A DNA stretch of 22,220 nt from JACQHJ01 sp964624955. Lineage in GTDB: Bacteria > Patescibacteriota > Microgenomatia > Levybacterales > UBA12049. The position numbers and the translations under genes are program-made. The stretch is taken from positions 1 through 22,220 of the forward strand of contig CAZUZF010000013.1 of assembly GCA_964624955.1 (NCBI GenBank), read 5' to 3'. The notes beneath the pieces are model-generated. The model searched no databases. It was given only the letters and a program-made list of their open reading frames with translations, and was not told the origin of the DNA. Shown here piece by piece: positions 1 to 7,300 of the stretch (position 1 is its first letter; each line of letters begins with the position of its first letter).

Positions 1-23
1 AAAAAGATTATATAATTCTCCCA

Positions 24-1085
24 ATGGAAATATATCAACCTCACAAAATAGCCTTTATTGGGACAAGTTCTGTTGGGAAAAGTACAATATATGAATGGTG
101 TAAGCGGGAGATCGCCGATTCAGGATGCGCAGTTATTGATGAAGCAGCTACCATATACCTTGGTTCACATAGCGTCCCAGAAGAACAACGGTTTACTGAA
201 GGAATCCAAAGGGAAATACAATCATTGGCCATAGGAGCAGAGTTAGCTTTGTTTGCAGAAGCAATGAGAAGAGGTTTAGAGTTTGCTTTTTTAGACAGAT
301 GCGCCCTAGACGCTCCTGTTTATGTCAGGTCAACTGGAGATATTGAAGGTTCTGATAGGCTTTACACCAGAATGAGACCTTTTCTTTCCACATATTCCAG
401 ACTTTATTTACTTGATCCTGCTGGCGTGCCATTTCAACAAAATGATATTCGAAGAGAAGCTGAGGCTCAAAGAAACAGAATTCACGATGCTTACATACAA
501 TTCTTGAGCGAAAAAGGTATTAAGTATGAGCTTCTTTCAGGGACAGAGGAGAAGAGAAAGAAAACAGTATCAGAATATGTTGTTTACTTGGCTATGGGAG
601 GAGTCCGTGATAATGTTTCAGGCTCGCCGGAAGATGCATTGAGGAACAAACCCGCCGAAAGAGAAGGTAGGATATTTGGTCTAATGTGTAATATACTAAG
701 AGCAATTCGCCCAAGGGATGAGGATGGAATAGGGCCTTTTCCTGACGCAATAAGAGATCGAATCGAAAGGCTTTTAATTAATTTGCATTTAGGCAGTATT
801 CCTTCAGTGAGAGGTAGTCGTCAAATTCAAATCGTTCGAACTATTGCGGCAAATGATCAAGCGCTGCGGGTAGTGCTGGATCAGCTTGAAGAAAGAGTCC
901 CATTACAAAGATACCCACTAGATGAAGCGCGAGAAAGATTTAGGAACGAAAGCAATTGGCAAGTCATCGTGGGAGGGGTAGCGCTTACTCTTCCCACAAA
1001 GATAGAAGGCCTTCATTTAAAACTACAATACCCGAATAATAGAACAATCCCCAATTTGGCGTTTGGCTTAGAGGATTTAGGCTAA
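24..1085 (+). CDS. P-loop ATPase/kinase-like protein (AAA_28/NadR-like)
   Basis: 353 aa. A Walker A motif GTSSVGKST lies at residues 13-21, right after the first beta strand, as in the AAA_28/NadR-type nucleotide-binding family. An acidic VIDEAATIYL strand follows near residue 38 and an FLDRCALDAPVY segment near residue 90, both matching the layout of that family. These suggest an ATP-binding phosphotransferase or NTPase in residues 1-190. The remaining C-terminal 160 residues, starting near AEREGRIFGLM, match nothing I recognise and may be a substrate-specific domain. A TATAAT hexamer at 11-16 ends 7 nt before the ATG and no Shine-Dalgarno site is visible, so the mRNA is probably leaderless. 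The next gene has its own promoter. Substrate unknown. Confidence 0.75.
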   Translation: MEIYQPHKIAFIGTSSVGKSTIYEWCKREIADSGCAVIDEAATIYLGSHSVPEEQRFTEGIQREIQSLAIGAELALFAEAMRRGLEFAFLDRCALDAPVYVRSTGDIEGSDRLYTRMRPFLSTYSRLYLLDPAGVPFQQNDIRREAEAQRNRIHDAYIQFLSEKGIKYELLSGTEEKRKKTVSEYVVYLAMGGVRDNVSGSPEDALRNKPAEREGRIFGLMCNILRAIRPRDEDGIGPFPDAIRDRIERLLINLHLGSIPSVRGSRQIQIVRTIAANDQALRVVLDQLEERVPLQRYPLDEARERFRNESNWQVIVGGVALTLPTKIEGLHLKLQYPNNRTIPNLAFGLEDLG

Positions 1086-1162
1086 ACATATAATAAATCC
1101 CAAATTCTCAGATTTAGTTATCTAACTTTCAATAATCTATTGTTAGAGCTATAATAGCTTAG

Positions 1163-1501
1163 ATGATTATCACCAAATCCACGCCTTTTACAAAAGAAGA
1201 AATTATAAAATTAAGAGAATTATTTGATGTATACATTAAAACAGTTATCGACATTGAAAAGAAAATTTGTTCAGCAGGAGCAGATAGGTATTTTGAATCC
1301 GAAAGGCTTTTATTAGACGAAGGTTGTAAACAATCCAATCTTTGGGGTGGAGGAATTGATCTAGAAACAAAAATTATAGATTGTAATTCATTTATCAATG
1401 TTCGGCCGGCAGATGGAAATACAAGTAATGAAATTCAAGAACTAATCTTAAGAAAAAAGTTTGAAGATTTAACTAAATATTTTTTCAAAAATGTCTTATG
1501 A
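1163..1501 (+). CDS. hypothetical protein, first gene of a coupled pair
   Basis: 112 aa, not recognised. It is charged and mostly helical, with a central stretch containing two Cys (KKICSAGADRYF and EGCKQSNLWGGG) and no signal peptide or membrane segment. A TATAAT at 1150-1155 ends 7 nt before the ATG, fitting leaderless transcription; a TTTCAA 17 nt further upstream is a possible -35. Its TGA overlaps the ATG of the next gene (ATGA at 1498-1501), so the two are translationally coupled and probably act together. The size and coupling resemble a toxin-antitoxin pair, but no family motif supports that. Confidence 0.6.
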   Translation: MIITKSTPFTKEEIIKLRELFDVYIKTVIDIEKKICSAGADRYFESERLLLDEGCKQSNLWGGGIDLETKIIDCNSFINVRPADGNTSNEIQELILRKKFEDLTKYFFKNVL

Positions 1502-1761
1502 AAAATAAACAAATTTTAGGAGCATTAGCAATGGATTTAAAACGAGTTGCGATTGGATATTTTAGAGGTTCAACTTTTATGGCTGAGAAGTTTTATATCG
1601 AGGCTTTAAAAAGACGAGACGAGCTAGATGACAATGAGTTAAAACCTTACCTAATTAAATTCTTAAATAAACTTGATAATCTTAAAAAAGAAGAAAGAGA
1701 AAAGGCTGCGGAGGATGCTCTTTTATACAGTACTATTTTTCAAAACGCAGCCGTTTCTTAG
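1498..1761 (+). CDS. hypothetical protein, second gene of a coupled pair
   Basis: 87 aa, not recognised. It is a predicted soluble all-helical protein: an amphipathic N-terminal helix, then KFYIEALKRRDELDD, then a Lys/Glu-rich helix near residue 60 (LKKEEREKAAEDALL). It has no membrane segment. Its ATG overlaps the stop of the preceding gene by 4 nt and there is no separate promoter, so it depends on the upstream gene for expression. Function unknown; a small partner protein of the 112-aa product is the simplest reading. Confidence 0.6.
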   Translation: MKNKQILGALAMDLKRVAIGYFRGSTFMAEKFYIEALKRRDELDDNELKPYLIKFLNKLDNLKKEEREKAAEDALLYSTIFQNAAVS

Positions 1762-1808
1762 CTATAATGATTAAATGGGCCAGGTCGACCCTCTCAGCTT
1801 TTTATTGC

Positions 1809-1829
1809 ACCTATAAAGTTTTTATAGGT
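1809..1829. promoter_or_regulatory. perfect 9-bp inverted repeat (operator or weak hairpin)
   Basis: ACCTATAAA and TTTATAGGT form a perfect 9-bp palindrome around a 3-nt centre (GTT). It lies 48 bp downstream of one gene and about 60 bp upstream of the -10 of the next. There is no T-run after it and the stem is AT-rich, so it is a poor intrinsic terminator. A regulator-binding site is at least as likely. Confidence 0.35.
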
Positions 1830-1900
1830 TATGTCAATCTATAAGAACTTCCAATATTGTCAGTAAGAGTCAGCTAAGCCTCTTTGATATAATTCTTTCC

Positions 1901-2784
1901 ATGACTGAACCTGATGGTCCTAATCTTGAGGAAGGTGAGAAAACCCCCAAGCAAAGAGAGATTGCTTTGGTAGGTCTTTGGAAAAGGGGACTTGATACCA
2001 TTGACTGCGTTGCATATCACAATACAACTTTGGAATCTATTCAACAGTTAATTGCAAATGGGGGAATTCCGGGAAACACTGAACCAAGCTTTGAAAGTTT
2101 GGATCTTCCCCAAATTGGTGACGTATATTTTACCCCAAGAGCTATAAACTTTCCTTTTTCAAGGCTTCCAAACCTACTTCATGCAACAAATTCAGGGGAA
2201 AATTGGTATCCGGTAAGCNNNNNNNNNNNNNNNNNNNNNNNNNNNNNNNNNNNNNNNNNNNNNNNNNNNNNNNNNNNNNNNNNNNNNNNNNNNNNNNNNN
2301 NNNNNNNNNNNNNNNNNNGCTTCCAAACCTACTTCATGCAACAAATTCAGGGGAAAATTGGTATCCGGTAAGCTATGATGCAGTGTACATCCAGTATACT
2401 TTGGCTATATCACACAGGTTTTGTTCTCTTTTGGGCCTTAATATTGCAAAATATGCAGTACTTGCCCTGGATTACATTGAGGAAGTTAACGGTGTAAAAC
2501 CTGTTGACTCTCTAATAGCTGAAAAAATATTTAGAGAACTTGGACTAACAGATGAAAGATTAAACGCTGCGCTTGAGGCTGCAAGAACAAGAAAAGGAAT
2601 ATTAATTGGATTAACACGAAGCGCGTTGGATAAATATCCCTTGTCTTTGGGAAATGCAGGAGATGATTTTAGGATAAGTACGGGAAGCCATGGTCTTCCA
2701 ACAAGTGCTTTTTCAGGAGTTATGCCTCTGGGAACAGAAGAAACAGCCTTTTTCGAAAGCCTTAGAGGTAAACACAGTAAATAA
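1901..2784 (+). CDS. hypothetical protein, possibly ADP-ribosyltransferase-like; interrupted by a scaffold gap
   Basis: As given, the gene is split by 100 Ns into two frames. The last 55 bp before the gap and the first 55 bp after it are identical. Removing the Ns and one repeat copy (155 nt) restores a single frame of 242 aa, from MTEPDGPN to RGKHSK. The N-terminal third contains VAYHNTTLESIQQLI followed by GGIPG and, about 30 residues later, GDVYFTPRAINF. A His-x-T start, a G-x-P turn and a VYFTP strand resemble the first two motifs of KptA/ART-type folds, and an acidic PLGTEETAFF near the C-terminus could supply the third. This is a weak inference without a search. TATAAT at 1888-1893 ends 7 nt before the ATG (leaderless). 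There is no signal peptide. Confidence 0.65.
2164..2373. other. artificial scaffold gap between two copies of one 55-bp sequence
   Basis: Exactly 100 N fill 2219-2318. Positions 2164-2218 and 2319-2373 are the same 55 bases (GCTTCCAAAC... to ...CCGGTAAGC). A standard 100-N spacer between contig ends that share a k-mer-sized overlap is a typical scaffolding artefact, not missing DNA. Collapsing it joins the two halves of the surrounding gene in frame. Confidence 0.92.
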
Positions 2785-2843
2785 CTGTTATACTTTTTTT
2801 ATGGTCTCTAATTATTCCCGCATATAATGAATAACATTTAATG

Positions 2844-2859
2844 GATTAGGCTCCTAATC
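2844..2859. repeat. short inverted repeat in the 2785-3001 intergenic region
   Basis: GATTAGG and CCTAATC form a perfect 7-bp stem with a 2-nt centre. No T-run follows, so it is not a convincing terminator. The rest of 2785-2957 is very AT-rich and I see no gene in it. Confidence 0.3.
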
Positions 2860-2965
2860 TATTAATCTTCAATTTTATTTAACAATTTGTTATCACTCAT
2901 TGTTTCATATTATGTTATATAAAAATCTTTTCAGATAGTAAAAGTCTCGTTTAAGAACCTATAGT

Positions 2966-2994
2966 TTGATTTTGCCCTTAACTCTTGTTATACT
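2966..2994 (+). promoter_or_regulatory. promoter of the 216-aa gene
   Basis: TTGATT (2966-2971), a 17-nt spacer and TATACT (2989-2994). The -10 ends 7 nt before the ATG at 3002. A CCTATAGTT 9-mer at 2958-2966 abuts the -35; the same 9-mer flanks the -35 of the gene at 15521. Confidence 0.6.
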
Positions 2995-3001
2995 TCCAGA
3001 T

Positions 3002-3652
3002 ATGGAAAGGCCAAAATTTTTTGCTTCATCCGATAGTGGTCCATATACTCAATCAGGTTTTAAAATTAACCCTAATCTTTCTTCATTTGGAGAGCATTGG
3101 CAGTCTCTTGATCCACAAAGAAGACATGTAATAGAACAATATCAGGCTATTGCAGCTGCATATGATCAGCTTTGGCAGGAAATATACCCAAGAACTCCTA
3201 TAAAGCCATGGGAGCAAGACTCTACTGGCTTAGGAAGCTGTGACATAAGTGAAGAATTCGCAGCGGGCGGATTGGATGCAATAAGTCCATCCCAAGTTAT
3301 TGAACTCAGACACAGAAGAAACAATGAAACTCCTTTGATGGGAAAAAAAGGAGGCTGTCCGAATCACCGACCGGGAATTGGATGTTCTCTTGGAGATTTA
3401 AAAGGACCTATCTGCCTTGATTATATAGATCTTTATATGGACGATGAGATTGAGTTCAGATTTGGAATATGCCTAATGCCAGTGAAATCCTATCTGTTGC
3501 AAGTTGGCCGCGGGGCGGCTGATCAGAACGGATTACACCCTGAAGCAAACGATGAACTCACCCAGGCAACAGTTGCTTCTATTCAAAGAGTGACGGACTA
3601 TATTAAAGGGTTTCCGATTATTCCACCAAAACCTGCAGTACCCCAAATGTAA
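3002..3652 (+). CDS. hypothetical Cys-motif protein, possibly metal-binding
   Basis: 216 aa from the ATG at 3002. An in-frame TTG at 2966 would add 12 residues but lies inside the -35 box, so I reject it. The middle holds GGCPNHRPGIGCSLGDLKG followed by PICLDYIDLY: a C-x(2)-H, then two more Cys spaced roughly 7 and 9 residues, with another Cys earlier (GLGSCDISEE). The GC-S-L and P-x-C-x-x-Y elements recall YkgJ-type Fe/Zn-binding proteins (CxxC...C..RP..C), but the N-terminal CxxC pair is missing, so the relation is only suggestive. There is no signal peptide; the C-terminus is Pro-rich (GFPIIPPKPAVPQ). It ends 3 bp from the convergent MFS gene. Confidence 0.65.
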   Translation: MERPKFFASSDSGPYTQSGFKINPNLSSFGEHWQSLDPQRRHVIEQYQAIAAAYDQLWQEIYPRTPIKPWEQDSTGLGSCDISEEFAAGGLDAISPSQVIELRHRRNNETPLMGKKGGCPNHRPGIGCSLGDLKGPICLDYIDLYMDDEIEFRFGICLMPVKSYLLQVGRGAADQNGLHPEANDELTQATVASIQRVTDYIKGFPIIPPKPAVPQM

Positions 3653-3655
3653 AAA

Positions 3656-4918
3656 CTATTTTTCCTCTATGATTTTGTCTGACTTTGCTTTTTGTCTTTT
3701 TGCAAGATAAATAAAGGGAAGAGATAGGGCTTGTATAAAACCTGCAATCATGTAAGAAAAAGAATAATTGTAGATATCAGCTATTTTTCCTAAAGCAGGC
3801 TGAATGACAACTCCTCCGCTTGAACCAATTAATGAATCAAAAGAAAGTACTGTTGCCCTTTGGCTTGAAGGTATTATGCCGTTAATATATGCCTGTCTTA
3901 TGGGCGTAAGTCCTGCAAATAATAGTCCCCATAAAAATATTAATATTAATGCGATCCAAAAGTTGGAAGTGTAAGAAACAAGTATAAGTAGAACTACTGT
4001 AAGTAGTCCTCCAAAAAATAAAGCAGAAGTTCTTTTGCTAAATAAATTCTTTATAAAAGGTGCTGCAAATCCGCCTGCTATATTTGAAACAGCAGTTAAG
4101 GCTGCAATAAGACCAGCTATTGTATAGGCTTTTTCATCTCCATAAAGTTTAAGTAAAAAGGGTTGAAGGGCATAAAAAATATAAAAACTTATTCCTGTTA
4201 TAAATATGCTTGAAAACATTATCCATTTAACAGAAGGTATCTTAATACCATTATCAATTGAAGCCTTAAAAATATTTTTCATTTCTTTTAAATAATTAGA
4301 AGATTTTTTTGGGGTGAAACCTAAATCTTTCATTAAGACAAAAGCAGTTGCAAAGTTGATAAGCAACACAGCAGATCTTAGAATATAAGGAACACCAAGA
4401 TTTGAAATTTGGGCAATTACTCCTCCTAAAACTGATCCAGTTAGCATTGCAACTCCTCCAACAATTTGTCCTTTTGCAAAAACACCATCAAGACTTTGTT
4501 TAAAGCCTGTTGCATGCAGCGCATCAACCAACCATGCTTCTAATGCTCCAGAGAAAAATGTGTAACCAAGGCCAAGAAGAATGGAAGATATTGCCCATCC
4601 CCAAAATGGTCCATGAACTTGCCACATTAGAAGATAAAGGACGGTTGAAACTGCAAGTGTAATTGCTCCTAAAAGATAAGAGGTTCTTCTTCCCAATGTG
4701 TCTGCAATAACTCCTGTTGGAACTTCAAAAACTACAAACCCCAGTGTAAAAAATGCGTTTGCCAAAAATGCTTCAAAATTATTTAGTCCTGCATCTAATA
4801 AAAAGATTGTATTTATTCCCCAGATAAAAGAAGTTGCCAGAGTATTTCCCAAAACTAAATAAAGGTAGATTGTTTGGATGTTTTGCGGTCTTTTTAGAAC
4901 TTTTCTGACTACATCCAT
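3656..4918 (-). CDS. MFS transporter
   Basis: 420 aa, about 12 hydrophobic membrane segments. MFS motif A is clear at residues 69-78 (GVIADTLGRR) in the loop between helices 2 and 3, and FEVPTG just before it is common in drug/multidrug MFS permeases. Length fits the family. The substrate cannot be told from sequence; no genes nearby point to a pathway. The promoter TTGACA-N17-TAGATT lies on the minus strand (4953 to 4925), with the -10 ending 6 nt before the ATG. The gene converges with the preceding plus-strand gene. Confidence 0.88.
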   Translation of the reverse strand: MDVVRKVLKRPQNIQTIYLYLVLGNTLATSFIWGINTIFLLDAGLNNFEAFLANAFFTLGFVVFEVPTGVIADTLGRRTSYLLGAITLAVSTVLYLLMWQVHGPFWGWAISSILLGLGYTFFSGALEAWLVDALHATGFKQSLDGVFAKGQIVGGVAMLTGSVLGGVIAQISNLGVPYILRSAVLLINFATAFVLMKDLGFTPKKSSNYLKEMKNIFKASIDNGIKIPSVKWIMFSSIFITGISFYIFYALQPFLLKLYGDEKAYTIAGLIAALTAVSNIAGGFAAPFIKNLFSKRTSALFFGGLLTVVLLILVSYTSNFWIALILIFLWGLLFAGLTPIRQAYINGIIPSSQRATVLSFDSLIGSSGGVVIQPALGKIADIYNYSFSYMIAGFIQALSLPFIYLAKRQKAKSDKIIEEK

Positions 4919-4924
4919 TATTTT

Positions 4925-4953
4925 AATCTATTGAGTTTTGTGATATATGTCAA
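4925..4953 (-). promoter_or_regulatory. promoter of the MFS gene
   Basis: Minus strand TTGACA (4953-4948), a 17-nt spacer, TAGATT (4930-4925), and 6 nt to the ATG. The start site would fall at or next to the ATG. Confidence 0.6.
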
Positions 4954-5002
4954 CTATTAAAATTGTTTTTTTATTTTTTATGAAGTGATATAATCTCAAT
5001 AA

Positions 5003-5287
5003 ATGGGTTATGTTATTGAGATAAATACAATACTAAAACTTCCCCAAAACTTTAATCTTAAAAAAATTAAAAAGGGAGGAACATATAGAATCGCAAAAAA
5101 CGGAGAGCATTTCATACCCCTTAAAGTCATTGAATTTTGTGATTTTAATTATAAATATATTGGCAAGGCTCAAATATTAAGCCTTACTCTGCAAAAAGAC
5201 AAAACAACTATTGACTTTAAGGTCTTGACGATCTTTAGCGATACAGAATCGGAAGTTTTCTCCAAAGCTTTTATCAAACAAAAGTAA
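5003..5287 (+). CDS. hypothetical protein, small beta-rich domain
   Basis: 94 aa, not recognised with certainty. The pattern LKKIKKGGTYRIAKNG, then HFIPLKVIEFCDFNY, YIGKAQILSLTLQ and TIDFKVLTIFSDTE suggests alternating beta strands of a small PUA/ASCH-like barrel, but this is only a pattern impression. There is no signal peptide or membrane segment. TATAAT at 4989-4994 ends 8 nt before the ATG (leaderless type). It is transcribed divergently from the MFS gene and followed by the response regulator, which has its own promoter. Confidence 0.65.
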   Translation: MGYVIEINTILKLPQNFNLKKIKKGGTYRIAKNGEHFIPLKVIEFCDFNYKYIGKAQILSLTLQKDKTTIDFKVLTIFSDTESEVFSKAFIKQK

Positions 5288-5353
5288 TTTTAGTTGTTTA
5301 TAACGCAACGTGTCTTAATTTCGTTATATAAATACTTAAAGCTCAACAGTATT

Positions 5354-5382
5354 TTGCAAGATAGAATATGGTCTGTTAGAAT
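5354..5382 (+). promoter_or_regulatory. promoter of the response regulator gene
   Basis: TTGCAA (5354-5359), a 17-nt spacer, TAGAAT (5377-5382). The -10 ends 9 nt before the ATG, so the 5' leader would be about 2-3 nt. Confidence 0.55.
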
Positions 5383-5391
5383 GGGCTTGCC

Positions 5392-6063
5392 ATGAATAAA
5401 ACTATTTTAATCGTTGAGGACAGCCTGGATCTGCAAGAATACCTCAAGGATTTTTTGCTGGATAACGATTATTTGGTTTTAACCGCCTCGGATGGAATAC
5501 AAGCGTTTAAAATAATTGAAAAATCAAAACCAGACCTTGTTTTATTGGATCTTGGCCTTCCTGATATGAGCGGGGAGAGCGTTTGTTTGCAGATTAGGAA
5601 AAAATGGCCGAACTTGCGAGTAATTATACTAAGCGCAAGAAATGATACTTTAGACATTGTAAAAGGATTAGATCTTGGAGCAGACGATTATATCACCAAG
5701 CCTTTTGACCTTAATGTCCTTCACGCTAGAATTAAGGCAAGGCTTAGGGAAAGCCCAACTAGCACAACTAAAAAGACAGTTGCCGATTTGTTTTTGGACG
5801 AAGAAACCCATGAAGTTAAAAGACAGAATAAAGACATAATTTTAAGCCCGACAGAATTTAAACTCTTGGATTATTTAATGGAAAACAAAGGAAAAGTCTT
5901 AACCAGAGACATGATTTTATCTAAAATTTGGATGACTTCAACTGAAATTGAAACCCGATCAGTTGACGTTTACATCGGCTATCTTCGTAAAAAGATTGAT
6001 GAGGGATTTTCTCCTAAGCTTATCCACTCAGTCAGGGGATTCGGGTACACTCTTAAAGAATAA
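5392..6063 (+). CDS. OmpR/PhoB-family response regulator
   Basis: 223 aa, full length for the family. Residues 1-120 form a receiver domain: acidic pocket E9/D10, phospho-acceptor D53 (VLLDLGLPD), a Ser in LSAR near 81 in the usual Thr/Ser position, and conserved K103 (TKPFD). Residues 130-223 are a winged-helix DNA-binding domain (LSPTEFKLLDYLMENKGKV, then RSVDVYIGYLRKKID and SVRGFGYTL). It should act as a phosphorylation-controlled transcription factor. No histidine kinase is encoded in this window, so the partner is elsewhere or another protein phosphorylates it. Target genes are unknown. Confidence 0.93.
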   Translation: MNKTILIVEDSLDLQEYLKDFLLDNDYLVLTASDGIQAFKIIEKSKPDLVLLDLGLPDMSGESVCLQIRKKWPNLRVIILSARNDTLDIVKGLDLGADDYITKPFDLNVLHARIKARLRESPTSTTKKTVADLFLDEETHEVKRQNKDIILSPTEFKLLDYLMENKGKVLTRDMILSKIWMTSTEIETRSVDVYIGYLRKKIDEGFSPKLIHSVRGFGYTLKE

Positions 6064-6231
6064 ATTCGAAGCCGTCCTCGATCTGTTCGACCGTCCTCCT
6101 TTTGTGCCAGATTTGTTTACCATGTTTTGCTTTTGCAAAGTTTTATCAGTAGGGGAGGAAAACACGTTATAGAAGTCTTTGAGGACTGAAAACGGTATCA
6201 TATCGATTAGGATAAATTGTTGGTTTTTCAT
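6028..6231 (-). CDS. possible small protein, antisense to the 3' end of the response regulator gene
   Basis: 67 aa (MKNQQFILIDMIPF...). It overlaps the last 36 bp of the convergent response regulator gene. Support comes from its promoter: on the minus strand TTGTTA-N16-TAAAAT ends 6 nt before the ATG, the same leaderless layout as the clear genes here. Against it: no recognisable domain, an odd Ser/Arg-rich C-terminus (GTKGGRSNRSRT) and another short frame in the same stretch. If it is not real, 6064-6330 holds no gene. Confidence 0.35.
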   Translation of the reverse strand: MKNQQFILIDMIPFSVLKDFYNVFSSPTDKTLQKQNMVNKSGTKGGRSNRSRTASNLFFKSVPESPD

Positions 6232-6333
6232 AAGCTAATTTTATAAAAGTATCTTAGGATAACAAGCAAAAAGGAGTAAGAAAAAGGTAAGAAACAAAAA
6301 CTTTATATTGCTCTCTTTTCTCTACTGCTGTGC

Positions 6334-6362
6334 TTGCATTGTAAAATTTGTGTAAGTATAAT
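6334..6362 (+). promoter_or_regulatory. promoter of the CphA-N-like gene
   Basis: TTGCAT (6334-6339), a 17-nt spacer and TATAAT (6357-6362), 21 nt before the ATG at 6384. Apart from this promoter I see nothing else in 6245-6383. Confidence 0.55.
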
Positions 6363-6383
6363 GTTTAAGCACTGTAAAAATTG

Positions 6384-6878
6384 ATGGACACGAACTTATT
6401 TTACACTTCAAAAAATTTCTATCTTAAAGGTTTTTTGGATAACAACATACTTCACCTTCAAATGCAGATATTAAACGGCTTTGTTAACACAAAAGATTTT
6501 CCCAATACTGTCTTTTTTCTTAAAAAATATTTCCCAAGCGTTCTTACGACTGAGTGTTTTAACGATGAGAATCTTGACTTTGAAAAAGAAGTGATAAACA
6601 CCGAAATTGGACATTTATTCGAACATATTTTTTTAGACCTTTTATGTATTGAAAAAATAAAATTTGGGTATAAAACAGCTGTATTTAACGGCAGGACTTT
6701 CTGGAATTGGGAAGAGGATACTTTTGGAAACTTTCACATCTTTATAAACGTTAAAAGGAAAGATTATATATTTTTAAGTGAGGCGTTTAATAAAACTATT
6801 GCCTTGGTCGAACAAGTCTTTGAGACCAATAAGTTCTTTTCTACGGACAAAGTTTTATTGCCCGTAGAAATAGATTAG
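6384..6878 (+). CDS. stand-alone domain resembling the cyanophycin synthetase N-terminal domain
   Basis: 164 aa from ATG 6384 (a TTG one codon upstream is less likely). Residues 73-90 contain TEIGHLFEHIFLDLL, matching the GH-[IVL]-x-EH-[VI]-x-L-[ED]-L signature of the CphA N-terminal domain. It is followed, as in CphA, by a short Gly-containing strand (KFGYKTAVFNGRTF) and a strand ending FHIFINV. The preceding FLKKYFPSVLTTECF matches the LPSL segment of CphA. The ATP-grasp and Mur-ligase-like domains of CphA are absent, so it cannot make cyanophycin alone. It may bind a related peptide, or be a partner subunit or an exapted domain. Its TAG overlaps the TAA of the convergent KGG gene. Confidence 0.6.
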   Translation: MDTNLFYTSKNFYLKGFLDNNILHLQMQILNGFVNTKDFPNTVFFLKKYFPSVLTTECFNDENLDFEKEVINTEIGHLFEHIFLDLLCIEKIKFGYKTAVFNGRTFWNWEEDTFGNFHIFINVKRKDYIFLSEAFNKTIALVEQVFETNKFFSTDKVLLPVEID

Positions 6879-7186
6879 CTTTGGGAAGATTTACTTCTTC
6901 CCCCTCTCCTTCCTGCCTCTTTTGCTTCTTTTGATGTCCATTCATGAGCAGTGCCCTTTTGATGGGCTGCCCTTCCACCTTTAGAAGCAATCATCCTTTG
7001 CCTTTGGGGATCATTCTGAATCATCTTGGCAAAACCTTTCTTGGACGTCTGTTTTTTCAAATCTTGCGCTGACTGGATGGATTGCCCACCTTTTGAACCC
7101 ATGTCTTGATTATTTTCAAAATCCAGAAACTCGTCTGTATCAGCTTGATCCGCATACCATTCATCTGTTTTTTTATTATCAGCCAT
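6875..7186 (-). CDS. KGG-repeat stress protein (GsiB/YciG-like)
   Basis: 103 aa from the ATG at 7186, preceded by a strong Shine-Dalgarno site (GGGAGGTG). A GTG three codons upstream overlaps that site and is rejected. Three Gly-Gly repeats of the KGG type are visible: MGSKGGQS, IASKGGRAAH and AGRRGGRS. Between them is the conserved FAKMIQNDPQRQRMIASKGG block typical of the YciG/GsiB general-stress family, and the acidic N-terminus is disordered. Such proteins are small, hydrophilic and stress-induced; the biochemical role is not settled. Codon use and Shine-Dalgarno strength suggest good expression. Confidence 0.85.
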   Translation of the reverse strand: MADNKKTDEWYADQADTDEFLDFENNQDMGSKGGQSIQSAQDLKKQTSKKGFAKMIQNDPQRQRMIASKGGRAAHQKGTAHEWTSKEAKEAGRRGGRSKSSQS

Positions 7187-7300
7187 ATTTTTCACCTCCC
7201 CTCTTAAAAGTAGAATAGCTGATGTGTATTAATCTTGTGACAAAAAATTGTAAGAGTTTGGAAAGACGTAAAGAGTATGTGAATAGGAAAGATATAAGAT

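Noticed and set aside
2966..3001. In-frame TTG start for the 216-aa gene
   Set aside because: It lies in the -35 box and before the -10; the ATG at 3002 fits the 7-nt leaderless spacing.
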